Below are positions 7,850 to 15,462 of a stretch of DNA of 23,624 bases, one piece after another. The stretch spans positions 1 to 23,624 of the forward strand of contig CAYPEL010000027.1 in the NCBI GenBank assembly GCA_964409635.1. The letters run 5' to 3'. The notes beneath the pieces were generated by a model. That model had not been told where the DNA came from. It searched no databases and saw nothing but the letters and a program-made list of their open reading frames with translations. Position numbers and translations under genes: made by a program. Each line of letters starts with the position of its first letter. The stretch's first letter is position 1. The stretch comes from CAYPEL01 sp964409635. GTDB lineage: Bacteria; Pseudomonadota; Gammaproteobacteria; DSM-19610.

Positions 7850-8554
7850 TTATTCCACCAGCGTACCGATATTTTCCCCGTTTAGTATACGGGTCAGATT
7901 ACCCTTGTCATGCAGATTGAAAACGCGTAATGGCATTTTCTGATCACGGCATAACACTAAGGCCGTTGCATCCATAACGCCGAGTTTTTTATTAATGGCT
8001 TCATCGTAGCTAAGCTGTTCATAGAGTTTGGCATCCGGGTCTTTAACCGGGTCAGCCGTATAGACACCATCCACTTTGGTTGCCTTGAGCATTAGGTCTG
8101 CGCCTATTTCTATTGCCCGTAAACTCGCGGCTGAATCTGTAGTGAAAAACGGATTACCCGTGCCGGCGGCAAACAGAACAACCCGGCCTTTTTCCAGGTG
8201 CCGGATAGCACGACGGCGGATATAGTCCTCACACACGGTGTTAATCGCAAAAGCCGACATAACCCGGCATTGGCTACCCTTTTTTTCCAGTGCGTCCTGC
8301 ATCGCCAGTGAATTAATCACGGTAGCCAGCATACCCATATGGTCTCCGGTCACACGGTCCATGCCACCGGCCGCCAGTCCGGCGCCACGGAATATATTGC
8401 CGCCGCCGATGACGACGCCCATTTCCATTCCGGCCGAGGATAAAGCGTGGATTTCCTCAGCTAAGCCGCCAATAACAATCGGGTCGATGCCATAGTCACC
8501 CTCGCCCATCAAGGCCTCACCACTGAGCTTGAGCAGTATGCGTTTATATTTCAT
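7850..8554 (-). CDS. pyrH: UMP kinase
   Basis: PyrH phosphorylates UMP to UDP in pyrimidine nucleotide synthesis. The bacterial enzyme is a hexamer of the amino-acid-kinase fold, allosterically inhibited by UTP and activated by GTP. The 234 residues show the phosphate-binding KLSGEALMG at 9-17, GGGNIFRG, the GTGNPFFTTD block and DGVYTADP. The length is near the E. coli value (241). Start ATG is preceded by GGATGGG. Between tsf and pyrH there is a 195-bp gap with a terminator-like hairpin and a probable promoter, so pyrH-frr and downstream genes can be expressed apart from rpsB-tsf. Confidence 0.97.
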   Translation of the reverse strand: MKYKRILLKLSGEALMGEGDYGIDPIVIGGLAEEIHALSSAGMEMGVVIGGGNIFRGAGLAAGGMDRVTGDHMGMLATVINSLAMQDALEKKGSQCRVMSAFAINTVCEDYIRRRAIRHLEKGRVVLFAAGTGNPFFTTDSAASLRAIEIGADLMLKATKVDGVYTADPVKDPDAKLYEQLSYDEAINKKLGVMDATALVLCRDQKMPLRVFNLHDKGNLTRILNGENIGTLVE

Positions 8555-8585
8555 ATCCCATCCATATTATTATAAATATCATTTG

Positions 8586-8614
8586 ATTAGATAATATATA
8601 TCGAATTCACACAA
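8586..8614 (-). promoter_or_regulatory. Probable promoter of pyrH
   Basis: On the minus strand TTGTGT is followed after 17 bases by TCTAAT, one mismatch from the sigma-70 -10 consensus, in a very AT-rich stretch. Transcription would begin about 25 bases before the pyrH start. A perfect TATAAT closer to the gene (8574-8569) would leave a leader of only a few bases and has no -35, so I prefer the first. Confidence 0.45.
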
Positions 8615-8622
8615 GGATTTTT

Positions 8623-8639
8623 CATCGCCCGGCGCGATG
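8623..8639. other. Small hairpin upstream of the pyrH promoter
   Basis: CATCGC pairs with GCGATG around CCGGC. On the minus strand it is followed by AAAAA, so it is not an intrinsic terminator for tsf. It lies between the tsf terminator and the pyrH -35 box. Its role is unknown. Confidence 0.4.
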
Positions 8640-8660
8640 CTTCCATCAGGCCATTCGCAA

Positions 8661-8685
8661 AACGGGGCCGCCAAGCGACCCCGTT
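8661..8685 (-). terminator. Rho-independent-like terminator after tsf
   Basis: On the minus strand AACGGGGTCG pairs with CGGCCCCGTT (one G-U type mismatch) around CTTGG. The 3' arm ends in UUUU, counting the last stem bases, and is then followed by GCG. It lies 65 bases beyond the tsf stop. The short U-tract suggests partial termination, separating the strongly expressed rpsB-tsf pair from pyrH. Confidence 0.6.
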
Positions 8686-8749
8686 ATATTACAACCATTA
8701 TGGGTAGCGGTGTTTGCCACCCAGGGTGCCACAGTATATTTCTAACGTT

Positions 8750-9634
8750 TCAGCTACCCTGCACTTGCGCCATAACCTCCTCGGCGAAGTTCTCGGTCTT
8801 TTTCTCGATGCCTTCGCCCAGTTCCAAGCGCGCGAATACCGCCACGCTTGCCCCGGCATCCTTCAGCAATTTACCTACCGTCTGATCGGGATCCTTAACG
8901 AAAGGCTGACCCAACAGGGTAATTTCACCCAAAAATTTGCGCAAACGCCCCTGCACCATTTTCTCTATGATGTCAGCCGGTTTGCCGCTGGCTTCAGCCT
9001 GGGCGGAAAAAATTTCTTTTTCCTTACCCAGCATCTCCTGGGGCACGCCTGTTTCGTCTATGCAGGCCGGATTGCTGGCTGCAATGTGCATGGCTACATC
9101 CCGAGCCAAATCAGCATCGCCACCTTCGACCTCGGCCAATACCGCAATGCGATTACCGTGCAGATAACTCGCCAGCGTCCCGCTACCGGCGGCCTTGCGC
9201 ACAAAACGCCGCACGCCGATATTTTCACCCAGACTAGCAATCAGGCTGCGTCTTGCATCGTCAACAGTTTCACTGCCTGCGGTAATCGGCAGTGCCAATA
9301 ACGCATCCACATCGGACGGATTGTTTTCCAGCACGCACTGGGCAACCGCTTTTGTAAAATCGATGAATTCACTTTTCTTGGCCACGAAATCGGTTTCAGA
9401 ATTGACTTCCACCATCGCCGCCGATTTACCATTGCCACTGACTTCGATGACCAGCAAACCTTCGGAAGCCACGCGGCCGGCTTTTTTATCTGCCTTGGCA
9501 AGGCCTGATTTACGCAATGCTTCTGCCGCTGCATCCATATCACCGTCCGCTTCGACGAGCGCATTTTTGCACTCCATCATTCCGCAACCGGTCCGTTCGC
9601 GCAGTTGTTTGACCTGCGCAGCACTAATAGCCAT
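8750..9634 (-). CDS. tsf: Translation elongation factor Ts
   Basis: EF-Ts is the nucleotide exchange factor that releases GDP from EF-Tu. The 294 residues carry the UBA-like N-terminal domain with LRERTGCGMMECKNAL and, at 81-85, the TDFVA motif whose Asp-Phe pair is inserted into EF-Tu to disturb the Mg/GDP site. The two core subdomains and the C-terminal module follow, and the length is normal for gammaproteobacteria. Start ATG has GAGAGGG upstream. The gene is 46 bases after rpsB, as in nearly all bacteria. Confidence 0.98.
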   Translation of the reverse strand: MAISAAQVKQLRERTGCGMMECKNALVEADGDMDAAAEALRKSGLAKADKKAGRVASEGLLVIEVSGNGKSAAMVEVNSETDFVAKKSEFIDFTKAVAQCVLENNPSDVDALLALPITAGSETVDDARRSLIASLGENIGVRRFVRKAAGSGTLASYLHGNRIAVLAEVEGGDADLARDVAMHIAASNPACIDETGVPQEMLGKEKEIFSAQAEASGKPADIIEKMVQGRLRKFLGEITLLGQPFVKDPDQTVGKLLKDAGASVAVFARLELGEGIEKKTENFAEEVMAQVQGS

Positions 9635-9680
9635 GTTTAAACCCTCTCAAATAGCATTACTGATCACTGCCTCAAATTGC

Positions 9681-10430
9681 TCAGGCAGGTTTTTCTGTGG
9701 TGTCGACTTCAACAAATTCATCTTCCGCTGCGCCGCCAACGTTAGCTATGGCATTACGGCCGTCGGTGACTGCATCCGCAGCGCCTTGCACATAAAGCTG
9801 GATCGCCCGGATTGAATCGTCATTACCTGGAATCACGTAATCTATATCGTCTGGTGAGTTGTTGCTGTCTACGATACCGATCACCGGTATACCCAGCTTT
9901 ACAGCTTCACGGACGGCAATCTTTTCATGGCCGACATCGACGACAAACATGGCATCGGGTAAGCGGTTCATATCCTTTATGCCACCAAGACTGCGATCAA
10001 GTTTGATTTTTTCACGCGTCCGCATCAGCCCTTCTTTTTTGCTTAGCTTTGCCAGGGTGCCATCTTCTTCCATGGCTTCGAGGTCTTTAAGACGGCGAAT
10101 CGATTGCCGCACGGTTTTAAAGTTGGTCAGCATTCCGCCCAGCCAGCGGTGATCGACGAAAGGCATTTTACAGCGCTGCGCTTCGGCGCGGATGGCGTCT
10201 CGGGCTGAACGCTTGGTGCCAACAAAAATAATATTGCCTTTGTTGGCAATCAGCTTGCCGATGAAATTCAACGCGTCGGTGTAAAGGGGCAGCGTCTTTT
10301 CCAGATTGATGATATGGATTTTACTGCGTTCACCAAAAATGTAAGGTGCCATTTTCGGATTCCAGAAACGGGACTGGTGGCCAAAATGCACGCCAGCTTC
10401 TAACATCTGGCGCATGCTTGCGGTAGACAT
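9681..10430 (-). CDS. rpsB: 30S ribosomal protein S2
   Basis: S2 is a late-assembling protein of the 30S head-platform junction and binds S1. The 249 residues include the N-terminal block QMLEAGVHFGHQSRFWNPKM, then VDHRWLGGMLTNF and the Rossmann-like GIPVIGIVDSNNSPD. An acidic tail (EDEFVEVDTTEKPA) closes the protein. Start ATG is preceded by GGAG nine bases upstream, and that SD touches a long leader hairpin. In E. coli S2 represses its own mRNA through this leader, and the structure here supports the same control. Confidence 0.98.
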   Translation of the reverse strand: MSTASMRQMLEAGVHFGHQSRFWNPKMAPYIFGERSKIHIINLEKTLPLYTDALNFIGKLIANKGNIIFVGTKRSARDAIRAEAQRCKMPFVDHRWLGGMLTNFKTVRQSIRRLKDLEAMEEDGTLAKLSKKEGLMRTREKIKLDRSLGGIKDMNRLPDAMFVVDVGHEKIAVREAVKLGIPVIGIVDSNNSPDDIDYVIPGNDDSIRAIQLYVQGAADAVTDGRNAIANVGGAAEDEFVEVDTTEKPA

Positions 10431-10441
10431 AAATTATACTC

Positions 10442-10506
10442 CAGTAGGGTTGAGCCTCCATACGCCCCATGCAGCAACCTTCCTGAAAACAGGAGGCACC
10501 CTACTG
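10442..10506 (-). promoter_or_regulatory. rpsB leader stem (S2 autoregulatory RNA)
   Basis: On the rpsB transcript CAGTAGGGT (10506-10498) pairs with ACCCTACTG (10450-10442), and GCCTCC (10497-10492) with GGAGGC (10459-10454): 15 pairs with one three-base bulge. The first G of the SD GGAG is the last stem base. An inner hairpin TCCTG-UUUU-CAGGA uses part of the GCCTCC arm, so two alternative folds are possible. Known biology: gammaproteobacterial rpsB leaders are conserved structures bound by S2 to repress rpsB-tsf. The assignment rests on structure and position. Confidence 0.75.
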
Positions 10507-10559
10507 CACGTGCCAGACGTATGTGTGGATTTGACCAAACCTGATTATCAAGTCCAGCC

Positions 10560-10588
10560 TTAACAAACCGTGCTTTATACCATACACT
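10560..10588 (+). promoter_or_regulatory. Probable map promoter, overlapping the rpsB promoter
   Basis: The plus strand reads TTAACA, 17 bases, then TACACT, four of six matches at both boxes. It lies almost entirely within the opposite-strand rpsB promoter, so RNA polymerase could not occupy both at once. The map leader would be about 80 bases. Confidence 0.5.
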
Positions 10589-10602
10589 ACCGAACACAGC
10601 AA
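10574..10602 (-). promoter_or_regulatory. rpsB promoter
   Basis: The minus strand reads TTGCTG, 17 bases, then TATAAA, followed by the GC-rich discriminator GCACGG. A GC-rich discriminator is typical of ribosomal-protein promoters under stringent (ppGpp) control. The start of transcription would be near 10567, giving a leader of about 137 bases that contains the S2-type stem. Confidence 0.7.
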
Positions 10603-10608
10603 TCTGAG

Positions 10609-10624
10609 CGGCGAATTATCGCCG
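10609..10624. other. Small inverted repeat between rpsB and map
   Basis: CGGCGA-ATTA-TCGCCG is a perfect 6-bp inverted repeat just upstream of the rpsB -35 box and inside the presumed map leader. It could be a hairpin in the map mRNA or a small operator. No matching regulator is known to me. Confidence 0.35.
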
Positions 10625-10675
10625 TTATTGCAACCACCACTGCAGCGCACCGGCATCTCCCGGGCGGAGGATCCG

Positions 10676-11443
10676 ATGGCCGTTAGTATTAAAACGCCCG
10701 ATGAAATTGAAAAAATGCGTATTGCCGGGCGGCTGGCGGCGGATGTGCTCGAAATGATCGAACCCTACGTAAAAGCCGGTGTGACGACGGATGAGCTGGA
10801 TCGAATTTGCCACGAATTCATTGTCAATGAACAACAGGCAATCCCGGCGCCATTGAATTACCGCGGTTTCCCCAAGTCCATCTGCACATCGCTGAATCAC
10901 CAGATCTGTCACGGCATCCCCGGGGAGCGTGTCCTTAAGAACGGTGATATGTTGAATATCGATATCACCGTCATAAAAGACGGTTTCCATGGCGACACCA
11001 GTAAAATCTTTTTTGTCGGTGAAGCCTCTGTGATTGCCAAGCGGCTAGCAAAGGTTGCCTACGACTGCCTAGTCACCGGGATTCAAATGGTTAAACCCGG
11101 CGTCCGGCTCGGCGATATAGGCTATGCCATCCAGCGACTTGCTGAATCAAATAACTATTCGGTGGTTCGCGAATACTGTGGGCACGGCATCGGCCGTGGC
11201 TTTCATGAAGAGCCGCAGGTTCTACACTATGGCAAACCTGACACCGGCGTGGAGCTTGAAGCCGGCATGACCTTTACCATTGAACCTATGATAAATGTCG
11301 GTAAACGCAATACCAAGCTGCTAGCGGATGGCTGGACCGTGGTGACAAAAGATCACAGCCTGTCAGCGCAATGGGAACACACCCTGCTGACCACCCCGAA
11401 CGGTGTCGAAGTCCTTACGCTGCGTAACGGCGAGAGTATTTGA
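10676..11443 (+). CDS. map: Type I methionine aminopeptidase
   Basis: Map removes the initiator methionine from new proteins after deformylation. The 255 residues have the five metal ligands of the pita-bread fold: Asp96, Asp107, His170, Glu203 and Glu234, plus the substrate-contacting His79 (NHQICHG). The chosen ATG has GGAGG five bases upstream. The frame stays open further 5', but that part is leader. It diverges from rpsB, as in E. coli and most gammaproteobacteria, and runs directly into glnD with no spacer. Confidence 0.97.
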   Translation: MAVSIKTPDEIEKMRIAGRLAADVLEMIEPYVKAGVTTDELDRICHEFIVNEQQAIPAPLNYRGFPKSICTSLNHQICHGIPGERVLKNGDMLNIDITVIKDGFHGDTSKIFFVGEASVIAKRLAKVAYDCLVTGIQMVKPGVRLGDIGYAIQRLAESNNYSVVREYCGHGIGRGFHEEPQVLHYGKPDTGVELEAGMTFTIEPMINVGKRNTKLLADGWTVVTKDHSLSAQWEHTLLTTPNGVEVLTLRNGESI

Positions 11444-14131
11444 GTGGCCGGTACATCACCCACTATTGCAGACGTTATCTCAGACAGGCAAACACTGTTT
11501 CTGAATTGGTTTGGCTCAGTTTCAATTGATCCAGCTGTCGGCGCAGAAACTTTTCTTGCTACGCTGCGTGATTTAATGAGTAACAGCCAGGCAGTGCTGT
11601 ATAAACAATATTCGGCTGGGGCAAATATCAGCGACCTGGTAAACGGCCGCAGCTGGTTAGTGGATCAGCTACTCTGCCAGTGCTGGCAACGCTTTATTGG
11701 CGAGGACGGGCATACGGCACTGGTTGCGGTAGGCGGCTATGGGCGCAATGAATTATTACCCGGTTCGGATATTGATCTGCTGATTCTGCTTGATGAGCAA
11801 GAATCCCCCGAGCTTGCTGAGAAACTCAAAAATTTTATCAATTTACTTTGGGATAGCGGGCTTGAGGTCGGGCACAGCGTCCGCACACTGGCCGACTGTG
11901 TCGAACAAAGCCAGGCAGACATTACGGTCGCTACCAACCTGATGGAAGCCAGGTTACTGACCGGCCCAAAACCCTTATTCGACCTCATGAACGAGCAAAC
12001 CGGGCCTCAGTATATCTGGCCGAGCCGCGAATTTTTCGAGGCAAAACGCGCCGAACAGGTGCAACGCTACAAGCGCTTCGATGACGCTATCTATAACCTC
12101 GAACCAAATGTAAAAGAAGGCCCCGGCGGATTACGCGATGTGCAAATGATCGGCTGGGTTGTAAAGCGGCATTTTAATTCGGATACCCTGTCAGAACTGG
12201 TTACGCATCATTTCCTGGATGAAGCTGAATACCACCTGCTGATTGATGGTCAGCAATTCCTGTGGCAAGTCAGATTTGGCCTGCACATGCTCGCCAAGCG
12301 CCGTGAAGACCGTTTGCTATTCGATTACCAGCGCAAACTGGCCGACTTGCTGGACTATCAGGACAAAGACCACCGCCTCGCGGTAGAACTGTTCATGAAA
12401 GATTACTACCGCACCATCCAGGAACTGAATCGATTAAACGAAATGTTGTTACAGCATTTTGAGGAAGAAATTCTTTTTTCCAATGACCCAGCGGTGCCTG
12501 TCGCTATAAACCGGCGTTTTCAGTCCAGGCGAGGCTTCCTGGAAACAACTAACGATCAGGTATTTGAACACTATCCCTTTGCACTCCTGGAAATGTTCCT
12601 CTTGATGCAGCAGCACCCGGAATTGAAGGGGGTTACGGCCGCCACGGTGCGCCAGGTAAGAAACAATCTGCACCTTATCGATGAAGATTTCAGAAACGAT
12701 ATCCGTAACCGCAGCCTGTTCATGGAAATTTTTCGGCAGCCAGAAGGCCTGACGCACGAACTACGGCGCATGAACCGCTACGGTGTACTGGCTGCTTACT
12801 ACCCGGCCTTCGAAAAGATTGTCGGACAAATGCAGTACGACCTGTTTCATGTTTATACAGTAGATGAACACACCCTGTTCCTGGTACGCAACCTGCGGCG
12901 GTTTGCTGTGCCTGAGCACAACAATGAATTTCCGTTATGCAGCCGCGTTTCCGCCACCATTCCTAAACTCGAATTACTCTACCTCGCCGGCTTTTTCCAT
13001 GACATCGCAAAAGGCCGGGGCGGCGATCATTCAGAATTAGGCGCTGACGAAGCCGGGACTTTTCTCAGAGAACACGGGCTTAGCAAATGCGATCAAGATC
13101 TGGTTGTCTGGCTGGTACGCAACCACCTGCTCATGTCCCAAACGGCCCAACGCTGTGATATCAGTGATCCAGAAGTGGTTAATGAATTCGCCGTCAAGGC
13201 AGGTGACCGGCAACGGCTTGACTACCTCTATCTGTTAACAGTTGCAGACATCCGTGCGACCAGCCCGTCGCTCTGGAATTCCTGGAAAGATGCCCTGCTC
13301 AAAGATCTCTATACATCGACTAAACGCGCCCTGCGCAGAGGCCTGGAAAACCCGTTAAACCGCGACGAACTGGTAGCTGAATTTAAAATATCTGTGCTTA
13401 ACCATCTAGTGGAGCAAGACATTGATGCCGAGCAAATTGAATTACTCTGGCAGCGCTTACCCGATGAATACTACCTGAGGCACACCATAGACGAAGTCAT
13501 CTGGCATAGCGAAATTATTCTTACAACTAAAGATTCAGAGCCACAAGTTGATGTCAGGCAATTGTCTGAACGCGGTGGCAGCGCCTTGTTTATTTATGCG
13601 CTAATTATTGATGGCCTGTTTAGCCGGACAACCGCAGTACTGGAAAAGCTGGGTTTAAATATTACCGATGCCCGCTTATTTACCTCTACAGATGGCTTTA
13701 CAGTAAACACCTACCACGTTCTGAATGCTAAAAACGAACCCTTGGAAGACCGCTTCCAAATCGAAGAAATGATCGCCCAAGTCAAGCAAGCGCTGCAAGA
13801 CACCGAGTGGTCGCCAAATACAGTTAACCGTCCACACGGCCGGCGCCTGCGGCATTTTGAAATTTATACCCGCGTCACGTTCAGCCTGGATACGGCCAAT
13901 CAACAAACTGTCCTTGAACTGATTACAACAGACCGGCCTGGATTGCTATCGCTTGTAGCAAAAGCTTTTTATAAATGTGGCGTGATTATAAAAAATGCAA
14001 AAATTGCCACTTTTGGGTCGCAAGCTGAAGATATCTTTTATCTGCAAAACAAACAGGGGCAGCCTTTAGAGGAGGCAGCAGAAAATTGTTTGCGGGCTGA
14101 ATTAACCGGCCTGCTGGAGAGTGATGAATAG
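11444..14131 (+). CDS. glnD: Bifunctional [PII] uridylyltransferase / uridylyl-removing enzyme
   Basis: GlnD senses glutamine and uridylylates or de-uridylylates PII proteins, setting nitrogen assimilation. The 895 residues contain the nucleotidyltransferase motif GGYGRNELLPGSDIDLL (about 97-113, with Asp109 and Asp111), a long helical region, the HD hydrolase motif at 519-520 within GFFHDIAKGRGGDHSELG, and two C-terminal ACT domains (from about 714 and 822; the second contains TDRPGLLSLV) that bind glutamine. E. coli GlnD is 890 residues, so all parts are present. The start is GTG immediately after the map stop TGA, with GGCGAGAG upstream, and the two genes are surely cotranscribed. Confidence 0.97.
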   Translation: MAGTSPTIADVISDRQTLFLNWFGSVSIDPAVGAETFLATLRDLMSNSQAVLYKQYSAGANISDLVNGRSWLVDQLLCQCWQRFIGEDGHTALVAVGGYGRNELLPGSDIDLLILLDEQESPELAEKLKNFINLLWDSGLEVGHSVRTLADCVEQSQADITVATNLMEARLLTGPKPLFDLMNEQTGPQYIWPSREFFEAKRAEQVQRYKRFDDAIYNLEPNVKEGPGGLRDVQMIGWVVKRHFNSDTLSELVTHHFLDEAEYHLLIDGQQFLWQVRFGLHMLAKRREDRLLFDYQRKLADLLDYQDKDHRLAVELFMKDYYRTIQELNRLNEMLLQHFEEEILFSNDPAVPVAINRRFQSRRGFLETTNDQVFEHYPFALLEMFLLMQQHPELKGVTAATVRQVRNNLHLIDEDFRNDIRNRSLFMEIFRQPEGLTHELRRMNRYGVLAAYYPAFEKIVGQMQYDLFHVYTVDEHTLFLVRNLRRFAVPEHNNEFPLCSRVSATIPKLELLYLAGFFHDIAKGRGGDHSELGADEAGTFLREHGLSKCDQDLVVWLVRNHLLMSQTAQRCDISDPEVVNEFAVKAGDRQRLDYLYLLTVADIRATSPSLWNSWKDALLKDLYTSTKRALRRGLENPLNRDELVAEFKISVLNHLVEQDIDAEQIELLWQRLPDEYYLRHTIDEVIWHSEIILTTKDSEPQVDVRQLSERGGSALFIYALIIDGLFSRTTAVLEKLGLNITDARLFTSTDGFTVNTYHVLNAKNEPLEDRFQIEEMIAQVKQALQDTEWSPNTVNRPHGRRLRHFEIYTRVTFSLDTANQQTVLELITTDRPGLLSLVAKAFYKCGVIIKNAKIATFGSQAEDIFYLQNKQGQPLEEAAENCLRAELTGLLESDE

Positions 14132-14133
14132 CA

Positions 14134-14508
14134 TCAGGTAACTTCAATTAACTCAATGCCGTTGCCATCCGGATCCCTAAAAAATACCGCAGCCCGGCCT
14201 GATTTACTCCGGGTATAAGGGACATCAGCCCGCTCCAGACGCTTAATAATTTGATCAATCCCTGTTACCGAGCACGCCAGATGGCGGTCACGTCCGGCAT
14301 GCGGCGGGCGATGATCGACTGGGTCGGGATTGGGTAATTCCAATAAGTGTAATTGTGCTTCACCAATCTTTAACCAGGCGCCGGGAAAGCCCAGATCGGG
14401 CCGTGACTCATCCAACTCCATCCCCAGCACGTCCCGATAGAAATTGAGTGCGCGCGAGGTATCCTCTACGAGGACACTGCCGTGATGCAAACTAAGGAAT
14501 TGATTCAT
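14134..14508 (-). CDS. VOC (glyoxalase/bleomycin-resistance fold) protein
   Basis: A 124-residue protein of the vicinal-oxygen-chelate superfamily. The first beta-alpha-beta module begins LHHGSVLVEDTSRALNFYRD, and the second ends with the usual FRDPDGNGIELIEV. Candidate metal ligands His (LHHG), His (RHLAC), and the terminal Glu in IELIE are in the expected places. The superfamily includes glyoxalase I, dioxygenases and resistance proteins, and the sequence alone does not say which substrate is used. I prefer the ATG at 14508, with GGTGA five bases upstream. A TTG four codons earlier is possible. It overlaps the end of the EamA gene by 17 bases, and its stop faces the glnD stop two bases away. 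Confidence 0.85.
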   Translation of the reverse strand: MNQFLSLHHGSVLVEDTSRALNFYRDVLGMELDESRPDLGFPGAWLKIGEAQLHLLELPNPDPVDHRPPHAGRDRHLACSVTGIDQIIKRLERADVPYTRSKSGRAAVFFRDPDGNGIELIEVT

Positions 14509-15388
14509 GTGTTTCACCAATATGTTCCCGCGCTGCCAGGTAGGCGGATACCAGAATCATGGCGCCGCCAATCCATTCCTGAAGCTGGATACGTTCATCG
14601 GTTAACAGCAACGAAGAAACCGCACCGACAACCAGCTCAAATAACAATATAACGGCAGATCGATGTACCGGCATGTGTGTTACGCCGTAGATAACCGTAA
14701 TGGTCATGATGACAAAACCAAACCAACCCAGTAATACGGCGCTGCCCAGCGTAACTGGAGTGACATCGGGCAGCGGTGATTTAACCAGCAGAATCCAGAC
14801 CGTGGCGACGAGGACAACGCCGAACCAGCTGGCAATCGATTTCACACCCAGATCAACCGCGCCCATTTTCCGAACCATGACATTGGCAAATGAAAAAGCA
14901 AATCCGGATGAAACCGCCAGCCAGTCGGCCCGGTCACGCGGCCAGGGCATTCCAGTCTGTTCATCCCAGAGCATAATCAAAGCGCCGAGTAATGCCAGCG
15001 CGAAGACAATCCATGCGGTTGATCCAGGTTTTTCACCCAGCAGCAACCAGCCCAGTAATAAAGCCCAGAGTGGTGACAGGTAAAACAGTAACAGAACCCG
15101 AACCACGGTGCCTTCGAGTATCGCCAGCACAAAAGCTACATTGCACCAGCCCACAGCCAAGGTCATTAATAGCAGTATCCAGGTACGGCTTGGCCACTGC
15201 CATGACTGTCTGGACATCCATACAAAACCGACCAACAGCGCAGCGCCATAACTGATTAAACTGCTCCAAAGCCCGGCAAGGCCATTTTGCTCAAGCAATC
15301 TTAGCGGGTACCACACCAATCCCCACATTGATGCGGTCAACAACAGGCTCAGAACAGGCAGGACGGAATAGTTTAGTTTGGACGGCAT
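14492..15388 (-). CDS. EamA/DMT-family membrane permease
   Basis: A 298-residue drug/metabolite transporter (EamA domain) protein with about ten hydrophobic segments, in two five-helix repeats. The first repeat ends around LSPLWALLLGWLLLGEKP, the typical family signature, and the second has the counterpart VILLFELVVGAVSSLLLTDE. Such proteins usually export amino acids, nucleosides or metabolites; the substrate here is unknown. Start ATG overlaps the proposed dapC promoter on the other strand. It is followed by the VOC gene in an overlapping pair. Neither neighbour points to the transported compound. Confidence 0.9.
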   Translation of the reverse strand: MPSKLNYSVLPVLSLLLTASMWGLVWYPLRLLEQNGLAGLWSSLISYGAALLVGFVWMSRQSWQWPSRTWILLLMTLAVGWCNVAFVLAILEGTVVRVLLLFYLSPLWALLLGWLLLGEKPGSTAWIVFALALLGALIMLWDEQTGMPWPRDRADWLAVSSGFAFSFANVMVRKMGAVDLGVKSIASWFGVVLVATVWILLVKSPLPDVTPVTLGSAVLLGWFGFVIMTITVIYGVTHMPVHRSAVILLFELVVGAVSSLLLTDERIQLQEWIGGAMILVSAYLAAREHIGETHESIP

Positions 15389-15407
15389 TATTCAGAACCC
15401 GTATAAT
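15378..15407 (+). promoter_or_regulatory. Probable promoter of the dapC operon
   Basis: TTGGAC is followed after 18 bases by a perfect TATAAT. The -35 lies inside the first codons of the opposite-strand EamA gene. Transcription would start near 15414, about 50 bases before the dapC ATG, and may cover dapC through dctM. Confidence 0.6.
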
Positions 15408-15462
15408 TTTTGTTCACTTAGTCTTCACACCTATACAAATTGCCAATTCTTTTTTCAGCCTG

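Noticed and set aside
14134..15388. EamA permease plus VOC protein as an antibiotic-resistance pair
   Set aside because: Both families are broad, and no resistance-specific motif or mobile context is visible.
15328..15462. Upstream extension of dapC by 45 codons
   Set aside because: Covers the EamA gene start and the proposed dapC promoter; the family N-terminus begins at 15463.
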